Part shown: in pieces, positions 1 to 4,660 of the stretch | Layout: each line of letters opens with the position of its first letter | Position numbering within the stretch: the stretch's first letter is position 1 | NCBI GenBank assembly: GCA_964468435.1 | Contig: CAYXVE010000111.1 | Span: forward strand, 1-5,604 | Direction: 5' to 3' | Length of the DNA stretch: 5,604 nucleotides | Source of the DNA: JBCCTX01 sp964468435 | Lineage (GTDB): Bacteria > Bacteroidota > Bacteroidia > J057 | The notes under the pieces: generated by a model | What the model was told of the DNA's origin: nothing | Database searches by the model: none | What the model saw: the letters and a program-made list of their open reading frames with translations, nothing else | Position numbers and translations under genes: made by a program

Positions 1-425
1 GAGATGAATTGCCATTATGGATTAAGGATGCTTTATTTGAAAGAATTGCCTACGTCAAGGAAAAAGGAATAAAGATAAAAACAATTTGGGTGGATGATAT
101 TCCTTCCAATATTCTTTATGAAAGTCGAGTGTTGGGTTCAGTTGGTTTAGAAATTGACTTTGCAAAATCATCTGAAGAAGCAAGGCAATTGCTAACAAAA
201 GGTAATTATGAAATAATATTATCCGATATTTCGAGATATGGAAAACACGATGAAGGCTTGATGTTTCATAAAGAATTGATTGAGAAAGGAATTGATTTGC
301 CTATAATTTTCTACACAGGATATGTCGATAGAAAAAGAGGAGTTCCTCCATTTGCCTTTGGAATTGCTGATATGCCAAATGACTTAATTCATCTTGTTCT
401 GGATGTAATCGAAAGAAAATATTAA
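1..425 (+). CDS. Atypical response-regulator receiver domain protein, 3' part (5' end outside window)
   Basis: The reading frame is already open at base 3 and ends with TAA at 423-425, so about 140 C-terminal residues are visible and the true start probably lies upstream. The TTG at 9-11 could serve as a start, but the helix before the receiver fold suggests a longer protein with an N-terminal part. Counting from that TTG, the receiver signatures are an acidic pair after strand 1 (IWVDD, D29-D30), the expected phospho-acceptor Asp in LSDIS (D73, codon 225-227), and the switch Thr in FYTG (T103). The usual Lys-Pro near the end is not seen; the stretch there reads GIADMPND. The family normally takes phosphate from a histidine kinase and drives an output domain. 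No output domain follows here, so any output must be N-terminal or another protein. Lys- and Ile-rich and AT-rich. The receiver call is good; the partner and role are unknown. An attC-like palindrome follows 5 bases after the stop. Confidence 0.75.
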   Translation, partial: DELPLWIKDALFERIAYVKEKGIKIKTIWVDDIPSNILYESRVLGSVGLEIDFAKSSEEARQLLTKGNYEIILSDISRYGKHDEGLMFHKELIEKGIDLPIIFYTGYVDRKRGVPPFAFGIADMPNDLIHLVLDVIERKY

Positions 426-430
426 GAAAA

Positions 431-585
431 ACAGCCGAGAACATTTAACATTTTGTATAAGTAATGGCAATGGCAGGCAAAATGCTAAATATCAAGTTTT
501 GTAGCACGCTCAAACTGCGTAGCGGTTTGGCAGGTAAGAAGCCCGTAATCTGCCACTACTCGACAATTTACCGTTAGCTGCAATC
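431..585 (+). repeat. Imperfect palindrome resembling an integron attC site or Bacteroidota intergenic repeat
   Basis: Outer left arm: AGCCGAGAAC at 433-442. Outer right arm: GTTAGCTGC at 573-581, which pairs with the left arm at about 6 of 9 positions. Inner left arm: 453-469 (TTGTATAAGTAATGGCA). Inner right arm: 551-566 (TGCCACTACTCGACAA), its reverse complement apart from about three substitutions and one gap. In the middle is a tight hairpin, CAAAC at 511-515 with GTTTG at 525-529 and an inner GC/GC stem. The AAC-to-GTT span is about 136 bases, within the size range of attC sites, which keep little beyond the AAC/GTT triplets and the fold. From memory, similar palindromes are common between genes in Bacteroidota genomes; I cannot check this here. 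No integrase gene is visible. It could instead be a non-mobile repeat or a structured RNA. Confidence 0.45.
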
Positions 586-624
586 CCCCATAGACTCCAG
601 GAAACTTCAGTACCTTGGCTAACG
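572..624. repeat. 7-bp inverted repeat CGTTAGC / GCTAACG
   Basis: CGTTAGC at 572-578 is the exact reverse complement of GCTAACG at 618-624, with 39 bases between them. The left copy is also the right end of the larger palindrome at 431-585. CGTTAG recurs at 715-720 and pairs with CTAACG at 619-624. The spacing and repetition could mark remnants of a second recombination-type element, but short matches like these also arise by chance. Confidence 0.3.
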
Positions 625-637
625 AAAAATTGAGTAA

Positions 638-658
638 ATTAAAATCGTGAATTTTAAT
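638..658. other. AT-rich hairpin in the intergenic region
   Basis: ATTAAAAT at 638-645 pairs perfectly with ATTTTAAT at 651-658 around the 5-base loop CGTGA. The stem has no G-C pair, so it is weak. On the + strand it is followed by an A-run, not a T-run, so it is not a forward terminator. Bases 625-750 otherwise show nothing I can assign. Confidence 0.3.
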
Positions 659-750
659 AAAAAAAAGCAAAATTAAATACCTATAAACTACTGATTTTCA
701 GGGATATAATTTTACGTTAGTCAGAATCCATATATAATGAACCCAAACGC

Positions 751-758
751 TAATTTTG
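751..758 (+). promoter_or_regulatory. Putative Bacteroidota -7 promoter element (TAnnTTTG)
   Basis: TAATTTTG matches the Bacteroidota -7 consensus TAnnTTTG exactly. It would place transcription start near 763-766, about 20 bases before the ATG at 784. No clear -33 TTTG/TTG box is seen at the expected distance (around 728-732), which lowers confidence. If real, it drives the Crp/Fnr-type gene and argues against translation from the GTG at 763, which would sit at the very 5' end of the message. Confidence 0.4.
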
Positions 759-783
759 TTGTGTGAGCTATCCATTGCAACCC

Positions 784-1359
784 ATGAAAACCCAATTTGA
801 AGATTACATATATCAAAGAGTAAAAAAGCCAAAAAATCACGAGGTTCAAGAAATCTTGTCCATTTTTTGTGAGAAAGAATTTGATAAGGGAGAACTCTTC
901 AAAGAGGGAAATACAGCCATAAAAAAACTGGGGTTTCTTGTAGAGGGTAGCGCAAGAAACTATTTTATTAATGACAGAGGCAACGAGATTACAGACGAAA
1001 TCGTTCAGAAAAATAATTTTCTATCAGACATTATAAGTGTTAGAACTGGAGGAAAATCTCCCATTATTATAGAGACTATAGAAAAGTCTATTGTGCTTGT
1101 TGCTAATATGGATAGCGTTTGGCATTTACTCGAAAATAATTTGACATTTAATATTTTAATCAGAGAACATATAGGTGACCGGTCCATGGAATTAGTCAAA
1201 AGACACCTTCTGTTCCTAAATGGTACAGCCAAAGAACGATACCAGTACATTTTGGAAACCAATCCCGAAATCCTCAAGAAATTCCCACTCAAGTATATAG
1301 CATCTATGATAGGGGTGACCCCAACTCAGCTTAGCAGAATCAGAAAAGAAAAACAGTAA
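784..1359 (+). CDS. Crp/Fnr-family transcriptional regulator
   Basis: A 191-residue protein if started at ATG 784. A GTG at 763 is in frame and would add seven residues, but a -7-type promoter motif at 751-758 puts the transcript start near 763-766, so ATG is preferred. Residues about 25-115 form the cyclic-nucleotide-binding-like beta roll (KGELFKEG, KKLGFLVEGSARNYF). A long dimerisation helix follows, then KERYQYILETNP (150-161) and a C-terminal helix-turn-helix at about 170-190 (KYIASMIGVTPTQLSRIRKEK shortened: IASMIGVTPTQLSRIR). That order is typical of the Bacteroidota Crp/Fnr group. The canonical cAMP phosphate-binding motif and the Fnr iron-sulfur cysteine cluster are both absent (one Cys only), so the ligand is unknown. 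It lies 86 bases before four co-directional envelope genes, which are plausible targets, but no proven operator is visible. Confidence 0.85.
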   Translation: MKTQFEDYIYQRVKKPKNHEVQEILSIFCEKEFDKGELFKEGNTAIKKLGFLVEGSARNYFINDRGNEITDEIVQKNNFLSDIISVRTGGKSPIIIETIEKSIVLVANMDSVWHLLENNLTFNILIREHIGDRSMELVKRHLLFLNGTAKERYQYILETNPEILKKFPLKYIASMIGVTPTQLSRIRKEKQ

Positions 1360-1445
1360 GCACACTAGATTTTTCAACATATGTAAAAGCATCGTGCATT
1401 CAGAAATGTGAGATTTGTGGGATCAAACGACTAAAATTTAACATC

Positions 1446-1937
1446 ATGAATTATCTACACACTCTCAGAGCGTCAATCACGCTCTTAATTTTGTTAGCCG
1501 CTACTAATACGGCATTTACCCAATCAGTTCAATCGGAAATCGAAATTTTACAAGAAATGTTTGGCCTTGAAAAGAAGATCGCAGTTGCAAACCTTATGGA
1601 TTTAGGCGATTCAGCCGATAGTTTCTGGGCCCTTTATGATGAATATGAAGCTGAGCGTAAAAAGTTGGGCAATGAACGAATTAAAGTTATTACAGAATAC
1701 GCAAATAACTACCCGGATATTTCTGATGAAAAGATTCTGGAGCTTTTCAAGCAAACAGCTACAATTAAAAAATCTTTTGACAAACTGCAAAAAGCGTATT
1801 TTGATCGAATGAGAAAAGAGATAGGAGTTAGCAAAGCCGCACAATTCTGGCAGTTGGAAAGCTATTTTAGTTCCGTGATCCAGGCCAATATCTACTCTCA
1901 GATTCCATTCATTGGTGAAAATCTGAATAGAGAATAG
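1446..1937 (+). CDS. Small secreted alpha-helical protein (Spy/CpxP-like in general character), function unknown
   Basis: A 163-residue protein. The N-terminus is a signal peptide: a short polar start, hydrophobic ITLLILLAATNTA (11-23), and likely cleavage near residues 25-26 (AFT|Q). The mature part is charged and almost all predicted helix. Its motif FWALYDEYEAERKKLG (60-75) is followed by two helices, and the end reads KAAQFWQLESYF...IPFIGE. I recognise this layout from a Bacteroidota family of exported hypothetical proteins that resembles the periplasmic Spy/CpxP helical fold, but a chaperone role is only an analogy. A membrane tether is not seen. It sits 86 bases after the regulator and 75 before the DJ-1-like gene. 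A one-mismatch -7 box (GAGATTTG, 1410-1417) lies upstream. No Shine-Dalgarno sequence is apparent. Confidence 0.75.
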   Translation: MNYLHTLRASITLLILLAATNTAFTQSVQSEIEILQEMFGLEKKIAVANLMDLGDSADSFWALYDEYEAERKKLGNERIKVITEYANNYPDISDEKILELFKQTATIKKSFDKLQKAYFDRMRKEIGVSKAAQFWQLESYFSSVIQANIYSQIPFIGENLNRE

Positions 1938-1967
1938 TCGATCATGTTAGTGCTTTAATGAACTGCT

Positions 1968-1979
1968 ATTTTGCAAAAT
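1968..1979. promoter_or_regulatory. 12-bp perfect palindrome, possible operator
   Basis: ATTTTGCAAAAT is its own reverse complement and lies 33 bases before the DJ-1-like start. A second short palindrome, GAAATAATTTC, is at 1987-1997. Both are in the 75-base gap where a regulator of the downstream genes could bind. Neither matches the E. coli Crp (TGTGA-N6-TCACA) or Fnr (TTGAT-N4-ATCAA) consensus, and AT-rich DNA yields such palindromes by chance. Confidence 0.25.
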
Positions 1980-2012
1980 CAATTACGAAATAATTTCAAT
2001 AATTAACTTATC

Positions 2013-2873
2013 ATGAAACTCAATAAAAAATTAACTTATGTTCTTGCCGCGGCTGGTATATTAGTAGTAATCATAGCCGTTGCACTACCCTACATTCTAA
2101 GATCTCGTGGCTTCCATCCCGATGATCCAGACGGAGTTAAATATGATTTTAAAGGCAAGAAAGCCCTGATTGTATCAACCAGTCACAGCGTGTTGAACAA
2201 GCCTGGTGAAACTACCGGGCCGGCTACTGGTGTATTCGCATCCGAGATGACGATTCCTTACTATGAATTCCTAGATGCGAATATGGAAGTAGATATTGCT
2301 AGCATCAAAGGAGGAGAAGTGCCTATCGACCCACAGTCTTTCTATTACTTCCTAGAATCAAAAGAAGATAAGCGATTTGAGAAGGATAAAGACTTCCAAG
2401 GTAAAATAAAAAACTCCATCCCGATTGCTAACATTGATATAAAAGAGTACGATATCGTCTTTTTCGCAGGTGGATGGGGTGCTGCTTACGATATGAATTC
2501 CGAGATTGTTGCCACTAAAGTATCCGATGCATATTACAACTCCGATGTTATCATGGGTAGCGTATGCCATGGTGCCTTGGCATTTACCAATGCAAAGGAT
2601 AAAAATGGTGACTATTTGGTTAAAGGCAGACCTATGTCCGGGGTTACGCAAAAGCAGCTTGCATCATTCGGTATTGAATTTACGCCTTACCATCCTGAAC
2701 AAGAGTTAAAGAAAGCAGGAGCTATCTATAAAGCCAACCACGATAAGCCTATAGACCAGTTCAATACCATCACGGTCATTGATCAAGAAAAGCGATTTGT
2801 TACAGGTCAGAATCAAAATTCCAGCCATGATACCGCTCAATTGATGATGAAAACGCTATCTGAACTACAATGA
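2013..2873 (+). CDS. Membrane-anchored DJ-1/PfpI (Hsp31-type) family protein
   Basis: A 286-residue protein. A Lys-rich start (MKLNKK) and one hydrophobic helix at about 8-29 predict an inner-membrane anchor with the rest in the periplasm. The class I glutamine-amidotransferase-like fold begins near 47 (GKKALIVSTS). Family landmarks are Glu78 (ASEMTIPYYEF), the VDIASIKGG segment (93-101), FAGGWGAAYDM (151-161), the nucleophile-elbow Cys185 in GSVCHGALA with His186, and TGQNQNSS (264-271). This is the Hsp31/HchA branch, whose members include glyoxalase III, holdase and deglycase-type activities; which applies here cannot be told. Where many relatives read GGHG, this one has GGWG. Most family members are cytosolic, so the anchor is unusual. 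The stop overlaps the sulfatase start by 4 bases (ATGA), implying translational coupling. Family call firm; reaction unknown. Confidence 0.88.
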   Translation: MKLNKKLTYVLAAAGILVVIIAVALPYILRSRGFHPDDPDGVKYDFKGKKALIVSTSHSVLNKPGETTGPATGVFASEMTIPYYEFLDANMEVDIASIKGGEVPIDPQSFYYFLESKEDKRFEKDKDFQGKIKNSIPIANIDIKEYDIVFFAGGWGAAYDMNSEIVATKVSDAYYNSDVIMGSVCHGALAFTNAKDKNGDYLVKGRPMSGVTQKQLASFGIEFTPYHPEQELKKAGAIYKANHDKPIDQFNTITVIDQEKRFVTGQNQNSSHDTAQLMMKTLSELQ

Positions 2874-4633
2874 AAAATTTAATAATCTTATCTGCTATAT
2901 CCTTACTAATCTTTGCAGTCGCACCGAATGCAGTTGGTCAAAATGATTCTGTCAGCTCAAAACCTAATATCGTTCTCATCCTCGTAGATGATTCCGGATT
3001 GATGGATTTTGGGATTTATGGTGGAGAAGCCAGAACTCCAAATATCGACTCGCTGGCCGGAAGCGGATTGATGTTAACGAATATGCATGCTTCACCGGTA
3101 TGCGCCCCGTCACGAGCCATGCTTATTACTGGTACTGATAGTCATTTAGGAGGTGTTGCCAATTTACCTGAATTTCTTGATGAAGAATACCAAACCAAAT
3201 CGGGCTATGAGGGTGTATTAAATGATCGGGTACAAACTATTGCCACCCGTTTGAAGGAAGCTGACTACAATACGTACATGACCGGTAAATGGCATCTGGG
3301 GCACGATGAAAAAACGTTACCTTCAAAAAGAGGATTCGATCGAACATTTATATTAGGTGGTTCAGGCGCTAGTAATTACAACAGTAGTGGTTATCTTCCT
3401 ATGAAGCCCCATGCACATTGGTATGCAGATGGTGAGGAGACAGAGCTCCCAGAAGATTTTTACTCTTCAAAAACGTACATAGACAAGATGATCTCATTTC
3501 ATCAGCAAGAAGCTAACAAAAGCAATCCATTCTTTTCATACATTGCTTTTCAGGCTATTCATACGCCCGTTCAGGCACCAAAAGAATTTGTCGAAAAGTA
3601 CAGAGAAGTTTACAAAAAAGGGTGGAACCAGCTTCGCAAAGATCGATTTGAAAAAGCAAAAGAACTTGGCTATATCCCTCAGGAAACAAAATACGTTGAT
3701 CCATTCCCGCAATTCAAAAAATGGGATGAATTAAGCGACAAAAAAAAGGACTATTACAGCACCACTATGGCAGTTACTGCTGGTATGCTTGAAGCTATGG
3801 ATTATCATATCGGTCGTTATGTTGATTATTTAAAACAATCAGATATGTTAGATAATACAATATTTATCATCACTTCTGATAATGGTAACGAGGGAGCAGA
3901 TTACACATTAGGTACACCATGGGCTCTTAATAACGGCTTTCATCAAAATTTTGATGAAAAAGGTGGAAATGGCTATTATGGGTGGATAGGCCCGGAAAAT
4001 GCAAATGCTTTGACTTCACCATTTTCTTATTTTAAGTATTACACAGGTGAGGGAGGTTTAAGAGTTCCGCTAATTTTTAGTGGGAAAAATATTCCTAAAA
4101 ACCAGCGATCAAATACTTTCTGTTTTTTCACAGATATAGCGCCAACAATCTACGATATGGTTGGGATTCCTACCGTTGCGAATGAGGGCTATGCGCCCAT
4201 TACAGGGAAAAGTATTCTCCCACACATAAACAACGACAGTGTACCCGTTTATGCCGCAAACGAAGGGGTAGGCTTGGAGGCAGCCGCTAGTTCTGCCTAC
4301 TTTTTGGATGGTTATAAGATTGTGAAAAACAATATCCCGCTCGGAGATACAAAATGGTATCTATACAATCTTAAAAACGACCCAAGTGAACTAAACGATA
4401 TTGCCCGGCAAGAGCCTGAAAGATTTCAAAAAATGCTGGCAGCCTATGAAGCCTATGCGAAAAACGTAGGGGTATTGGATATGCCAGAGGGTTATTCGGC
4501 TCAGGGAACAGTGACTAAGAAATCTACAAAACAAATGATATTGAATTGGCTGCCTTATTTGGTGGCTCTTTTAGCAATTATTTTTGGATTAATAAAGTGG
4601 AGAAAACAGCGAAAAGCTAAAACATCTAAATAG
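2870..4633 (+). CDS. Type I (formylglycine) arylsulfatase, PAS/AtsA-like, with C-terminal membrane anchor
   Basis: A 587-residue protein that hydrolyses sulfate esters. A signal peptide (1-23, AVG|QN) precedes the alkaline-phosphatase-like fold. The residues known from Pseudomonas AtsA all appear present: metal ligands D40-D41 (LVDDSG), the formylglycine Cys78 in CAPSR with Arg82, K140 and H142 (GKWHLG), H231 (AIHTP), D337-N338 (TSDNGN), and K389 just before EGGLRVP. TGTDSHLGG and SGYEGVLNDRV also follow AtsA closely, so activity is likely; the substrate is not predictable. A Cys-to-formylglycine maturase (anSME or FGE) is needed but not encoded here. After the usual end, residues about 558-577 form a hydrophobic helix followed by basic KWRKQRKAK, so the enzyme seems anchored with its catalytic part in the periplasm. 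It starts inside the stop of the DJ-1-like gene (ATGA). Confidence 0.93.
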   Translation: MKNLIILSAISLLIFAVAPNAVGQNDSVSSKPNIVLILVDDSGLMDFGIYGGEARTPNIDSLAGSGLMLTNMHASPVCAPSRAMLITGTDSHLGGVANLPEFLDEEYQTKSGYEGVLNDRVQTIATRLKEADYNTYMTGKWHLGHDEKTLPSKRGFDRTFILGGSGASNYNSSGYLPMKPHAHWYADGEETELPEDFYSSKTYIDKMISFHQQEANKSNPFFSYIAFQAIHTPVQAPKEFVEKYREVYKKGWNQLRKDRFEKAKELGYIPQETKYVDPFPQFKKWDELSDKKKDYYSTTMAVTAGMLEAMDYHIGRYVDYLKQSDMLDNTIFIITSDNGNEGADYTLGTPWALNNGFHQNFDEKGGNGYYGWIGPENANALTSPFSYFKYYTGEGGLRVPLIFSGKNIPKNQRSNTFCFFTDIAPTIYDMVGIPTVANEGYAPITGKSILPHINNDSVPVYAANEGVGLEAAASSAYFLDGYKIVKNNIPLGDTKWYLYNLKNDPSELNDIARQEPERFQKMLAAYEAYAKNVGVLDMPEGYSAQGTVTKKSTKQMILNWLPYLVALLAIIFGLIKWRKQRKAKTSK

Positions 4634-4641
4634 TTTAGATG
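4623..4641 (+). other. Perfect hairpin with the sulfatase stop codon as its loop
   Basis: CATCTAAA at 4623-4630 pairs exactly with TTTAGATG at 4634-4641, and the 3-base loop is the TAG stop at 4631-4633. A broken T-rich stretch follows (to 4660), but the run does not touch the stem, so this is at most a weak terminator. It sits in the 27-base gap before the lipoprotein gene and might partly reduce read-through or protect the upstream message. Confidence 0.45.
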
Positions 4642-4660
4642 AATCTATAATTCTTATTTT

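Noticed and set aside
638..668. Rho-independent terminator between the receiver gene and the regulator
   Set aside because: The hairpin has no G-C pairs and is followed by A residues on the + strand. No T-run follows a stable stem anywhere in 426-750.
485..670. Minus-strand open frame of 61 codons in the long intergenic region
   Set aside because: It runs across the palindrome and the AT hairpin, has no recognisable protein features, and its sequence is explained by the repeat structure.
717..783. Standard Crp or Fnr operator for autoregulation upstream of the regulator
   Set aside because: I found no TGTGA-N6-TCACA or TTGAT-N4-ATCAA match in the promoter region.
426..783. tRNA, CRISPR array or insertion-sequence remnant
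   Set aside because: No cloverleaf arms, no regularly spaced direct repeats and no transposase fragment. The structure present is a single imperfect palindrome.
784..1359. Oxygen-sensing Fnr or cAMP-binding Crp orthologue
   Set aside because: The Fnr cysteine cluster and the cAMP phosphate-binding motif are both missing, so only the broad family is claimed.
2506..2709. Plus-strand frame of 67 codons inside the DJ-1-like gene
   Set aside because: It overlaps the Cys185 region of a well-supported gene in another frame and shows no family features.
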